DNA from: Bacteroidales bacterium
Lineage (GTDB): Bacteria > Bacteroidota > Bacteroidia > Bacteroidales > F082
DNA length: 46,485 nt
Assembly (NCBI GenBank): GCA_017428285.1
Contig: JAFRRE010000028.1
Coordinates: forward strand, 1-46,485
Reading direction: 5' to 3'
A program made the position numbers and the translations under genes. A model generated the notes under the pieces. The model saw only the letters and a list, made by a program, of their open reading frames with translations. It searched no databases and was not told where the DNA came from. Numbering within the stretch: position 1 is the first letter of the stretch; every line of letters starts with the position of its first letter. Shown one piece after another: positions 10,399 through 17,642 of the stretch.

Positions 10399-10428
10399 TG
10401 TAGAGACGGTGTGCACACCGTCTCTACA
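10399..10428. repeat. Perfect 30-bp palindrome, REP-like
   Basis: Two perfect 15-base arms (10399-10413 and 10414-10428) with no spacer, beginning TGTAGAGACG and ending CGTCTCTACA. It lies in the gap between the SPFH and Nudix genes. The outer arms are the same as in the palindrome at 13097-13124 while the centre differs. No T-tract follows, so a terminator role is doubtful. Confidence 0.8.
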
Positions 10429-10442
10429 AACAGTTGTCAATT

Positions 10443-10940
10443 ATGGAAATTCTGGATTTGTATGACAGAGACCTGAAACCCACAGGCCAGACCATTGAGC
10501 GTGGGAAGCGAGTGCCTCCAGGTTTGATGATTCCCATTGTGGCGGTGTATGTCTACAACGACCAAGGTCAGTACCTGATTCAGAAGGTGTCGCCCAAGAA
10601 AGGCAATTTCTATTCCACCACTGCAGGACATGTGCAGAGTGGCGAACGCGATTTTGCTCAGGCTATGTTGCGTGAGATGAAGGAGGAAATTGGCCTTTCG
10701 GCGACTAAGAGTGAACTTAAGTTGGTGAAAATCAGAAGGTATGACTATAAGTTTACTTTCTTATATATGCTGAAAAGCAATGTGCCTGCCGAAATGCTGC
10801 ATTTGCAAGAAGATGAAGTGGCCTCGGTGATGTGGATGAGCCACGAGGACATCGAACTACTCTGCAAGATGGGACTTTTCAACAGAATCCACTACCAATT
10901 GCTGCTCGATTGCGAAGAAAGATTGCAAAACAAGCGCTGA
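10443..10940 (+). CDS. Nudix hydrolase
   Basis: A 165-residue Nudix-fold protein of the size and layout of the YfcD/isopentenyl-diphosphate-isomerase-like group: it opens with 'MEILDLYDRDLKPTG' and carries a Nudix box with GHVQSGE followed by REMKEEIGL (about residues 61-84). The box has eight rather than the usual seven residues between the first Glu and the Arg-Glu pair. Nudix enzymes hydrolyse nucleoside-diphosphate-linked substrates with Mg2+ bound by the box glutamates; the substrate here cannot be read from sequence. The ATG at 10443 was chosen over a TTG at 10434. The gene follows a palindromic element and is followed by its neighbour's own promoter. Confidence 0.85.
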   Translation: MEILDLYDRDLKPTGQTIERGKRVPPGLMIPIVAVYVYNDQGQYLIQKVSPKKGNFYSTTAGHVQSGERDFAQAMLREMKEEIGLSATKSELKLVKIRRYDYKFTFLYMLKSNVPAEMLHLQEDEVASVMWMSHEDIELLCKMGLFNRIHYQLLLDCEERLQNKR

Positions 10941-10966
10941 ACGCTTTTCCGTTTCGTTATTTTGGC

Positions 10967-10974
10967 TATATTTG
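10967..10974 (+). promoter_or_regulatory. Probable promoter (-7 element) for the acetyl-CoA synthetase gene
   Basis: TATATTTG matches TAnnTTTG and lies 38 bases before the ATG. The -33 region holds a T-run (10945-10948) but no clean TTG, so this is a partial match. Confidence 0.5.
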
Positions 10975-11012
10975 CGGCAATTTAATATTGTCGAAACAAA
11001 TACCTTATTGAT

Positions 11013-13085
11013 ATGATTGCAAAAGAATTACTTAATCCCAAAAGCATCGTAATCTGCGGTGCGTCCAGTGACATTCATAAACCCGGCGGTAAGTCGCTGA
11101 AAAACCTCTTGGAGAGTCCTTTCAAGGGCAAGATCTATGCCGTTAACCCTAAAGAAACCGAGGTGCAAGGCGTGAAATGCTATGCCAAGGTCGATGACTT
11201 GCCGCAAGTGGATTGCGCCCTCCTCTGTATTGCTGCCAAGTTCTGTGCCCAGACGGTTGACGTGCTGGCCAAGGAGAAAGGCTGCAAGGGCTTCATCATC
11301 ATCAGTGCTGGTTTCTCTGAGGAAAGCCATGAGGGCGCTGAAATAGAGAAGCACATTGTCGACACTATCAACAGTGTCGGAGGCTCGCTCATTGGTCCCA
11401 ACTGCACGGGCTTCCTTAACGTGAACTACGCTGGCTGCTTCGACACGCCCATCCCGCCATTGAATCCCAAGGGTGTGGATTTCATCACTGGTTCAGGCGC
11501 TACCGCTGTGTTTATCAAGGAATATGGCATGAGCAACGGTCTTCAGTTCAACAGCGTTTGGGCTGTGGGCAACAGCGCCCAACTGGGTATCGAAGACGTG
11601 CTGGAGCACCTCGACGAGACCTTTGACCCTGAAAAGTCCTCTCGTGTCATCATGCTCTATATGGAGAAAATCGGCGACCCGCAGCGTCTGCTCAAGCATA
11701 GCCGCAGCCTGATCAATAAGGGCTGCCACATCGCTGCCATCAAGAGTGGCAATAGTGCTGCTGGCTCGCGTGCCGCTTCTTCTCACACCGGCGCTTTGGC
11801 CACTAGTGACGCGGCTGTCGATGCCTTGTTCCGCAAAGCAGGTATTGTGCGTTGCCAGAACCGTCAGGAACTGACCACGGTCTGTGCCGTCTTTATGCAT
11901 CCCGAACTGAAAGGCAAACGCTGCGCCGTTGTCACCCATGCCGGCGGTCCTGCAGTGATGCTGACCGACGTGCTGAGCAACGGTGGCATGGAGGTTCCTT
12001 CGCTGAAGGAACACCCCAAGGCCCCTGAACTGCTGTCGAAACTCTTTGGAGGCTCTTCGGTAGGCAATCCCATCGACTTCCTCGCCACGGGTACCGCCGA
12101 ACAGCTGGGCTATATCCTTGATGCCGTGGAGAATGACTTCGATGAGATAGACTTCTCCGTTGTCATCTTCGGCTCGCCAGGCTTGTTCAGCAACAAGGAG
12201 GTTTACGACCTGCTGGATGAGAAGATGAAGACCTGCAAGAAGCCCATCTTCCCCGTGTTGCCGAGTATTATCAACGTGAAGGATGAAATCAATGATTTCA
12301 TCGCTAAAGGTCGCATCAACTTCCCCGAAGAGTGCGTACTGGGTAACGCCATTTGCAAGGTTTACAATACTCCCAAGCCGCAACCTGAGCATGTTGAGCA
12401 ACCCGCTATCGATGTTGCTCGCATACGTCGCACCATCGACCGCTGCAAGGACGGCTATCTTGAAATTGCCGACTACAACGAGCTGTTGGATGCCGCTGGC
12501 ATCAGCCGCAAGAAGAGCGTCGAGGTTTCAAAAAAGGAGGATGCGTTGGCCTTCGCCAAGGAGGTCGGCTGTAGCAAGGATGTGCCGTTGGTGATGAAAG
12601 TTGTAGGTCCGCTACACAAGAGCGACGTGGGCGGTGTGACCCTCGGAGTGAAAGATCTCGACACTGTTGCCAAGGAGTTCGATCGCCTCATTGTCATCCC
12701 TGAGACTTATGCTGTGGAGATGTATCCCATGCTGGATGGTTTGGATGTCTACATCGGTGCCATCAAGGATGCTAAGTTCGGTCATCAGGTCTTCTTTGGA
12801 TTGGGCGGCATCTTCATCGAGGTGCTGAAGGATGTGCAGAGCGCGTTGGCACCCATTACCGCTGCCGAAGCCAAAGAGATGCTCAAGCAACTCAAGGGTT
12901 ATAAGATTCTCGAAGGTGTGCGTGGTCAGGAGGGTGTCAATATTGACCTATATGCCGATCAGGTGGCTCGCGTCAGTGCCTTGGTTCAGGCCGCACCCGA
13001 GATTGTCGAGATGGACCTCAACCCGCTGCTGGGCAACCCGCGCTATGTTACCGCTGTTGATGCACGTATTCGAATTGAGAAATAA
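11013..13085 (+). CDS. Acetate--CoA ligase (ADP-forming), fused alpha and beta subunits
   Basis: A 690-residue enzyme interconverting acyl-CoA + ADP + phosphate with the free acid + ATP + CoA, yielding ATP at the end of acetate or branched-acid fermentation. Order: a CoA-binding Rossmann domain (about 1-130, opening with 'SIVICGASSD'), two succinyl-CoA-synthetase-like domains (about 150-455), and an ATP-grasp domain (about 470-690, 'PLVMKVVGPLHKSDVGG'). The phosphorylated histidine of the family is in SHTGAL, His258. The alpha-then-beta fusion and the length fit the single-chain ADP-forming enzymes of anaerobes. The acyl specificity (acetyl, propionyl or aryl-acetyl) cannot be told. Its own promoter-like element suggests a single-gene transcript. 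Confidence 0.9.
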   Translation: MIAKELLNPKSIVICGASSDIHKPGGKSLKNLLESPFKGKIYAVNPKETEVQGVKCYAKVDDLPQVDCALLCIAAKFCAQTVDVLAKEKGCKGFIIISAGFSEESHEGAEIEKHIVDTINSVGGSLIGPNCTGFLNVNYAGCFDTPIPPLNPKGVDFITGSGATAVFIKEYGMSNGLQFNSVWAVGNSAQLGIEDVLEHLDETFDPEKSSRVIMLYMEKIGDPQRLLKHSRSLINKGCHIAAIKSGNSAAGSRAASSHTGALATSDAAVDALFRKAGIVRCQNRQELTTVCAVFMHPELKGKRCAVVTHAGGPAVMLTDVLSNGGMEVPSLKEHPKAPELLSKLFGGSSVGNPIDFLATGTAEQLGYILDAVENDFDEIDFSVVIFGSPGLFSNKEVYDLLDEKMKTCKKPIFPVLPSIINVKDEINDFIAKGRINFPEECVLGNAICKVYNTPKPQPEHVEQPAIDVARIRRTIDRCKDGYLEIADYNELLDAAGISRKKSVEVSKKEDALAFAKEVGCSKDVPLVMKVVGPLHKSDVGGVTLGVKDLDTVAKEFDRLIVIPETYAVEMYPMLDGLDVYIGAIKDAKFGHQVFFGLGGIFIEVLKDVQSALAPITAAEAKEMLKQLKGYKILEGVRGQEGVNIDLYADQVARVSALVQAAPEIVEMDLNPLLGNPRYVTAVDARIRIEK

Positions 13086-13096
13086 TTGATTGGCTT

Positions 13097-13124
13097 GTAG
13101 AGACGCGATTAATCGCGTCTCTAC
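13097..13124. repeat. Perfect 28-bp palindrome, REP-like
   Basis: Two 14-base arms, GTAGAGACGCGATT (13097-13110) and its exact reverse complement (13111-13124), in the 58-base gap between the synthetase and the next gene. It shares GTAGAGACG/CGTCTCTAC with the palindrome at 10399-10428. Confidence 0.8.
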
Positions 13125-13143
13125 CAACCAAACCATATGAATC

Positions 13144-13440
13144 ATGATTACCGAAAAAGCCATCTATTATCTGGTCTATGCTGCGCTAGTTGTCATCACC
13201 TTTTTGATTGACAATCTGTTGCTGAAGAAGCCCGACAAGACCAACCGTACCATAGGCTATATCTTAAGCATCATCGTCGATTTGGCCATGTTCGGTTATG
13301 GCATTTATTTGTATAAGGCTAAGGGCGAGGACCAAACGGGCTTTGTGCTTGGTGGTATTCTCTGTGGTGTGTGCTTGCTGTGCCTATTGGGCCGTTACTG
13401 GCAGAACAAAGAGGCCGACAAAAGAGATAAGAGGTCATGA
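13144..13440 (+). CDS. Small membrane protein of unknown function
   Basis: A 98-residue protein with three hydrophobic segments (about residues 8-24, 37-56 and 65-83), a charged KKPDKTN loop and a lysine/arginine/aspartate-rich tail (KEADKRDKRS) that is probably cytoplasmic. No family was recognised. Its TGA stop overlaps the ATG of the following membrane protein gene (ATGA, 4 bases), which indicates translational coupling and joint function. Both are followed after 5 bases by the CotH-type gene, so the three probably form one transcript. Confidence 0.72.
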   Translation: MITEKAIYYLVYAALVVITFLIDNLLLKKPDKTNRTIGYILSIIVDLAMFGYGIYLYKAKGEDQTGFVLGGILCGVCLLCLLGRYWQNKEADKRDKRS

Positions 13441-14126
13441 AAAAATCGGATATCATCACTTTGATCGTTGTAGCTGCCGTGGTTTGTGGCTTTGCTTTCA
13501 TCCCGGGCGCATGGGATTGGTTCAACACGACCACCAAAAACCACGGCTTGCTGATGAGTTTCTTCAAGTTCGCCATTCTTGGTACTTTCGGTGAAATGTT
13601 GGCCTTGCGCATCCGTGAGGGTATGTACATGAAAAAAGGCTTCGGATTGCTGCCCAAGATGCTGGTTTGGGGCGTGTTGGGTGTGGTCATTGCCTCGGCT
13701 ATGACTATTTTCAAGACGGGTACTGTAGCCTTGTTGGATGGCGGTTTCCACCTCAATGGAAAAGCAGCTGCGTGGTTTGCAGGTGACCTCAGTTGGGGCA
13801 AGGCTTTTGTGGCTTTGTGTGTCAGTGTGCTGATGAACACCCTGTTTGCGCCAGTCTTCATGACCTTCCACAAGATCACCGACATCCATATTGCCGAGAC
13901 AGGCGGGACGCTTGGAGGCTTCTTTGGCAATCGACTGAAAATCAGGGAGACATTGTCTGAGAAGATTAACTGGGACATTCAGTATGGCTTTGTCTTTGCC
14001 AAGACCATCCCCTTGTTCTGGTATCCTGCCCATACCATCACCTTCTTGCTGCCTCCCACGCTTCAGGTGCTGTTTGCCGCCTTGCTTGGTGTAGCCCTGG
14101 GCGTGATTCTGAGCATTAAGAAATAG
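13437..14126 (+). CDS. Integral membrane protein, weakly Mpv17/PMP22-like
   Basis: A 229-residue protein with hydrophobic segments at about residues 5-22, 38-55, 72-95, 118-142, 185-203 and 204-226. The C-terminal stretch 'FWYPAHTITFLLPPTLQ' followed by a glycine-rich segment ending 'GVILSIKK' resembles the end of Mpv17/PMP22-type proteins, which have a Pro, an N/TF and a PP-like turn before the last helix; this is a loose match from memory and not decisive. The start overlaps the stop of the preceding small membrane protein gene. Substrate or role is unknown. It could equally be an unnamed transporter-like membrane family. Confidence 0.65.
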   Translation: MKKSDIITLIVVAAVVCGFAFIPGAWDWFNTTTKNHGLLMSFFKFAILGTFGEMLALRIREGMYMKKGFGLLPKMLVWGVLGVVIASAMTIFKTGTVALLDGGFHLNGKAAAWFAGDLSWGKAFVALCVSVLMNTLFAPVFMTFHKITDIHIAETGGTLGGFFGNRLKIRETLSEKINWDIQYGFVFAKTIPLFWYPAHTITFLLPPTLQVLFAALLGVALGVILSIKK

Positions 14127-14131
14127 GGGAG

Positions 14132-15991
14132 ATGTGGCGGAAGATATGGATATGGCTATTGCTACTGTTCGCTTTTCGTCTTGAGCTTTTTTCACAGGCG
14201 GAGGTTTTGTTTTCGCATCATGGCGGGTTCTACGACACGCCGTTTGCGCTTTCTTTGGGTAGCACCGATTGGGAATGCCAAATCCATTATACGACCAATG
14301 GCGATACGCCCACGGCGGCATCTGCCCTTTACGAGTCTCCGCTGTTTCTCGATGAGCATCAGTATTCCACTTCCGATATTTTTGTCTTTTCTGTCTCCAC
14401 CGTCTTTGATTCCTTTGTGCCCGACTCGGTGCAACATGCCATAGTCATCCGTGCGGCAGCTTTTGACGCTGATGGACAACGGGTTAGCGAAGTCGTGACC
14501 CAAACTTATCTCATCCGCAGCTTGGGATGTGAACATCATGGTCTGGCTGTGGTGTCGATTTGTGCCGACTCGCTGGCCTTGTTTGATTACAACACTGGAA
14601 TCATGGTGCCGGGTGTGAACTTTGACCCTGAAGCACCTGGAACCACAGGAAATTATTTTCAGCGGGGTAGGGAATGGGAACGGTTGGTCAATGTCGAGTT
14701 CTATGAACCCAACAACACGGGCATCAATCAACAATGCGGCTTGCGCATGCATGGCAACCATGGACGAAGGGCTCCTGCGAAAGGCATGAAGATTTATGCC
14801 CGCGAAGAATATGGCAAGAAACACTTCAAACACCGCTTCTTCGAAACCACGCAGTTGAAGAGCTTCAAACATCTGGTGATAAAGCCGTTCTCGATACTGT
14901 GGCCAAAAACAGGTGTTCAAGACTATGTGACCAACCGAATGGCACTGGAGATGGGATTGGAAGCGCCCAACTCTAGGCCTGTGGTTCTGTATATCAACGG
15001 CGAGTATTGGGGTATCTATTTCCTTCAAGAGAAATTGGATGACCATTATTTGGAAGACCATTTCGATATTGAGTCGGAACAGTTTAACGTTGTCAGCGGC
15101 AACGGAGTGGATAATGAGACTTGGATTTGGAATGTTGAGGTGGATTCGGGCGATGGCTTGAGTTTTACGCAACTATTGGATTGGCTTGAAGACGCCGACC
15201 TGTCCGACAGTGCCAACTATGCCTATGTCGGCAGCCTGATTGACATCGACAACTACATCGACTATCAAATTCTGGAGACCTTCATCGCCAATGATGACTG
15301 GCCGGCAAACAACTTTCGCTGCTGGCAGACTGGTGATTCCCAATGGCGTTTTGCCTATTTCGATGGCGACTACGCCTTGCTGAAACAGGACTTCGACGCT
15401 TTCGGCAATGCCTGTTATGTGATGAACGACAAATGGAATACGGGAGGCAGGTCAACCTTACTTTTCAGGCGTTTGTTGGAGAATAACGATTTTAAGCTGA
15501 GGTTCCGGAATCGTGTGGATGAACTTTGCAGCGACAGGTTTCAATACGAAAACGTAGCTCCCTATCTTGATGAAGTGATGGAAACTATCCGCTTGGAGGT
15601 GCCCAACCAGATCGATCGTTATGCTTGTCCGGAAAACATGAACATGTGGGAATGGGGCTGCTCTCTGGTGAGGGATTTCCTGCGCAACCGTGTTGTGAAC
15701 TATCTGGAGGAATGTGATCGTTTCGAGCCTTTGAAAGTCCATCAATATGAGTCGAACACGGATGACTTTGTCCTCTATCCCAATCCGACTGAGGATGTGG
15801 TGCATATTATGATGCTTGACGGACGCTCGCGTGAGACTGATTTTCTGCTTTGTGATGTCATGGGACGTGTGATTTTGGGTGGAACAGCTTATTTATCTGC
15901 TTGTCAAGAGATTGTGCTAGGCTCAGAATTGCGTTCAGGAGTGTATATTGTCAAGATTGGGCCGTATGTGCATAAATTTATCAAGTTGTAG
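14132..15991 (+). CDS. Secreted CotH-type kinase-fold protein with T9SS tail
   Basis: A 619-residue protein. A signal peptide (about 1-22, ending FSQA) is followed by a chitobiase C-terminal-like beta-sandwich (about 24-130, with 'YTTNGDTPTAASALYESPL'), a CotH domain (about 150-500) and a T9SS type A tail (about 547-619, 'YPNPTEDVV'). CotH features visible: 'GLRMHGNHGRRAPAKGMKIY', 'YWGIYFLQEKLDDHYLEDHF' and the metal/active-site-like 'FAYFDGDYALL'. CotH proteins are atypical secreted kinases first known from Bacillus spore coats; related Bacteroidota proteins are extracellular and their substrates are unknown. The gene is preceded by GGGGAG, one of the few Shine-Dalgarno-like sites here, and lies 5 bases after the preceding membrane protein gene. 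A function in surface polysaccharide binding or protein phosphorylation is inference only. Confidence 0.85.
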   Translation: MWRKIWIWLLLLFAFRLELFSQAEVLFSHHGGFYDTPFALSLGSTDWECQIHYTTNGDTPTAASALYESPLFLDEHQYSTSDIFVFSVSTVFDSFVPDSVQHAIVIRAAAFDADGQRVSEVVTQTYLIRSLGCEHHGLAVVSICADSLALFDYNTGIMVPGVNFDPEAPGTTGNYFQRGREWERLVNVEFYEPNNTGINQQCGLRMHGNHGRRAPAKGMKIYAREEYGKKHFKHRFFETTQLKSFKHLVIKPFSILWPKTGVQDYVTNRMALEMGLEAPNSRPVVLYINGEYWGIYFLQEKLDDHYLEDHFDIESEQFNVVSGNGVDNETWIWNVEVDSGDGLSFTQLLDWLEDADLSDSANYAYVGSLIDIDNYIDYQILETFIANDDWPANNFRCWQTGDSQWRFAYFDGDYALLKQDFDAFGNACYVMNDKWNTGGRSTLLFRRLLENNDFKLRFRNRVDELCSDRFQYENVAPYLDEVMETIRLEVPNQIDRYACPENMNMWEWGCSLVRDFLRNRVVNYLEECDRFEPLKVHQYESNTDDFVLYPNPTEDVVHIMMLDGRSRETDFLLCDVMGRVILGGTAYLSACQEIVLGSELRSGVYIVKIGPYVHKFIKL

Positions 15992-16013
15992 AAAAGAATC
16001 TTTGCGAAAGATG

Positions 16014-16042
16014 TTGCACTTGTCATATTTTGTATAACTTTG
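16014..16042 (+). promoter_or_regulatory. Promoter of the rSAM/lipoprotein operon
   Basis: TTG (16014-16016), an 18-base spacer and TAACTTTG (16035-16042) match the Bacteroidota -33/-7 pattern. The predicted start of transcription is about 12 bases before the lipoprotein ATG. Confidence 0.7.
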
Positions 16043-16058
16043 CAACGGAAAAATAAAA

Positions 16059-16277
16059 ATGCGCATTATGAAATCCTACAAATTGTTCAGATGGCTTTTG
16101 AGAGCATCGGCGTTGACAACGGTGATGTTTGTCATGCAGGCTTGTTATGGCACTCCCTATAAGGATAAGGATATGCCAGCAATGCCGGATGATATGGAGA
16201 TGACGGATGAAGTCTTGGATACTGAAGCGCCTGTAAGCGACACTTTGGCTCAAGCGGAGATGCAGTCCGCCGAATGA
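16059..16277 (+). CDS. Miniature lipoprotein of the rSAM/lipoprotein system
   Basis: A 72-residue protein with a positively charged start, a hydrophobic segment and a lipobox ending VMQAC, so Cys29 is the predicted lipidated residue. The mature part is only 44 residues, starts CYGTPY and is strongly acidic (repeated Asp, Glu and Met). Its stop overlaps the ATG of a SPASM radical SAM gene by 4 bases. In Bacteroidetes a family of putative lipoproteins with a Tyr-Gly-x-Pro motif soon after the lipid cysteine is encoded beside exactly this class of radical SAM enzyme, so I take it as the partner or substrate of that enzyme. Family members I recall are longer, with a beta-rich domain after the motif; this one lacks it. 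A start at the ATG at 16068 is equally possible. Confidence 0.78.
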   Translation: MRIMKSYKLFRWLLRASALTTVMFVMQACYGTPYKDKDMPAMPDDMEMTDEVLDTEAPVSDTLAQAEMQSAE

Positions 16278-17332
16278 TGCTCCAAGCTTTCCATAACTAT
16301 TTCCGAAAGAAAGAGACCCAGCTACACGAGCTGAATTACCTCTTTTGGGAGTACACGCAACGCTGCAACCTCAATTGCCAGCACTGCGGATCTGATTGCT
16401 TGGCTTCATCGCGCTATAAAGACATGCCTTTTGAGGATTTTCTGAACGCGATTAAGCCATTGGAAACCAAGTTCAAGCGCAATTCCATTTTAGTTGTTAT
16501 TACAGGCGGTGAACCTTTGGTGCGCCCCGATTTGGCCGATTGTGGACGACAACTACGACAGCATGGCTTTCCATGGGGCATTGTCAGCAATGGTTATGCT
16601 TACGACAAGGCCATGCACAAGAAGCTGATGGACGCAGGAATGTGTAGCATCACCATCAGCCTCGACGGCTTGCGTGACACGCACGATGCTTTCCGCAAGC
16701 GCCAAAGCAGCTTCGACCACGCCATTCGTGCTATCGATTTGATTGCCAACGAGAAACGTTTGCCGACCTACGACATTGTGACCTGCGTCAGCCCGATGAA
16801 CTTTGGCGAGTTGGAGGCCATCAAGCAGATGCTCATCGAGCATAAGGTAAAGGCATGGCGTTTGTTCACCATCGCCCCGATTGGCCGCGCTGCTGCCGAT
16901 GATGGCTTGCAGCTCAGTAATGAGCAACTCCGCCAAATGATGGATTTCATCGTAGCCACCCGAAAAGAGGGGAAAATCGATTGCATGTTCAGTTGCGAGG
17001 CCTACGTGGGCCCATACGAACGCAAAGTTCGCGATTGGTATTATTTCTGCCGCGCTGGCATCACCATCGGCTCTGTCTTGATTGACGGTTCCATCTCTGC
17101 TTGTCCTAACATTGACCGCAGTTATGTGCAGGGCAACATTTACCAAGATGATTTCTTGGATGTTTGGGAAAACCGTTTCCAAACTTTCCGCGACCGTGTT
17201 TGGATGAAACAAGGCCCTTGCGCCGACTGCAAGGTGTACAAGAACTGCCTTGGTGGCGCCATGCATCTCCATGCGAAAGACAAGGGGGAGATGATGGTTT
17301 GCCATTACAATAAGATAGAGGGGAGTCATTAA
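16274..17332 (+). CDS. SPASM-domain radical SAM enzyme, rSAM/lipoprotein type
   Basis: A 352-residue enzyme. The radical SAM cluster motif CNLNCQHC gives Cys31, Cys35 and Cys38; the SAM-binding ITGGEP lies at 76-81. The C-terminal SPASM region has Cys259, Cys277, Cys316, Cys319, Cys325 and Cys343, enough for one or two auxiliary Fe-S clusters. Such enzymes usually modify a peptide or protein through a radical intermediate. The start ('LHELNYLFWEYTQRCNLNC') and the 'SISACPNIDRSYVQGNIYQ' region match the Bacteroidetes enzyme family that is always found beside a small lipoprotein gene. Here the lipoprotein gene is immediately upstream and overlaps by 4 bases. The chemistry and true substrate are unknown; modification of the lipoprotein is an inference from genomic pairing. 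Confidence 0.93.
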   Translation: MMLQAFHNYFRKKETQLHELNYLFWEYTQRCNLNCQHCGSDCLASSRYKDMPFEDFLNAIKPLETKFKRNSILVVITGGEPLVRPDLADCGRQLRQHGFPWGIVSNGYAYDKAMHKKLMDAGMCSITISLDGLRDTHDAFRKRQSSFDHAIRAIDLIANEKRLPTYDIVTCVSPMNFGELEAIKQMLIEHKVKAWRLFTIAPIGRAAADDGLQLSNEQLRQMMDFIVATRKEGKIDCMFSCEAYVGPYERKVRDWYYFCRAGITIGSVLIDGSISACPNIDRSYVQGNIYQDDFLDVWENRFQTFRDRVWMKQGPCADCKVYKNCLGGAMHLHAKDKGEMMVCHYNKIEGSH

Positions 17333-17373
17333 TCACAAAACCTACAAAACAAACAAAACGGTTGTTCTTGTAA

Positions 17374-17505
17374 GGAAAGCAGCCAACTGGCATGCTTTCC
17401 GACGCATCCTTACGGATGCCGATGAACTATAACGATGTAAGAGTTTTCTAGCCGTCGAAAGACGGCGTTGCAATGGCATCCCGGTTGGGTGCCATTGCGT
17501 TTTTT
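17374..17505 (+). ncRNA. Candidate structured small RNA with four hairpins
   Basis: The 310-base gap between the radical SAM gene and the ABC gene holds four consecutive hairpins: 17374-17400 (8 bp GGAAAGCA/TGCTTTCC plus GCC/GGC with one bulged A), 17404-17419 (GCATCC/GGATGC, loop TTAC), 17451-17466 (GCCGTC/GACGGC with a GAAA tetraloop) and 17470-17498 (12-bp stem) followed by six T. A 31-base A/T-rich linker (17420-17450) separates the second and third. No promoter matching TAnnTTTG was found just upstream, so it may be processed from the 3' end of the radical SAM transcript. I do not recognise an Rfam family. The rest of the gap holds the next gene's promoter. Confidence 0.5.
17470..17505 (+). 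terminator. Rho-independent terminator
   Basis: A 12-bp stem (17470-17481 with 17487-17498, one G-T pair) is followed by G and six T (17500-17505). It closes the candidate RNA and probably the rSAM/lipoprotein transcript. Confidence 0.88.
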
Positions 17506-17569
17506 GGAATCGTGTTTTGAAAGTTTTGTTGGTTTTGTGACAAAAAATCAAAAAAAATCCACTTTTTTC

Positions 17570-17599
17570 TTGACAGTAATGAAAATTGTTGTACTTTTG
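17570..17599 (+). promoter_or_regulatory. Promoter of the first ABC transporter operon
   Basis: TTG (17570-17572), a 19-base spacer and TACTTTTG (17592-17599) form an excellent Bacteroidota promoter, about 43 bases before the ATG of the ATPase gene. Confidence 0.82.
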
Positions 17600-17642
17600 C
17601 AGTGTTCTATTTGACTAATACACTAACACAAAATATAACAAC

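Noticed and set aside
11493..12401. Long minus-strand frame opposite the acetyl-CoA synthetase gene (302 codons)
   Set aside because: The plus-strand frame is a complete conserved enzyme; the antisense product shows no recognisable family and is explained by codon bias.
13395..14321. Minus-strand frame spanning several plus-strand genes (308 codons)
   Set aside because: It crosses gene boundaries of a compact plus-strand operon and encodes a His/Gln-rich sequence without any domain.
17361..17400. Resemblance to signal recognition particle RNA (GGAAAGCAGCC)
   Set aside because: The SRP apical stem cannot be formed well, and the bases fold better into the hairpin at 17374-17400.
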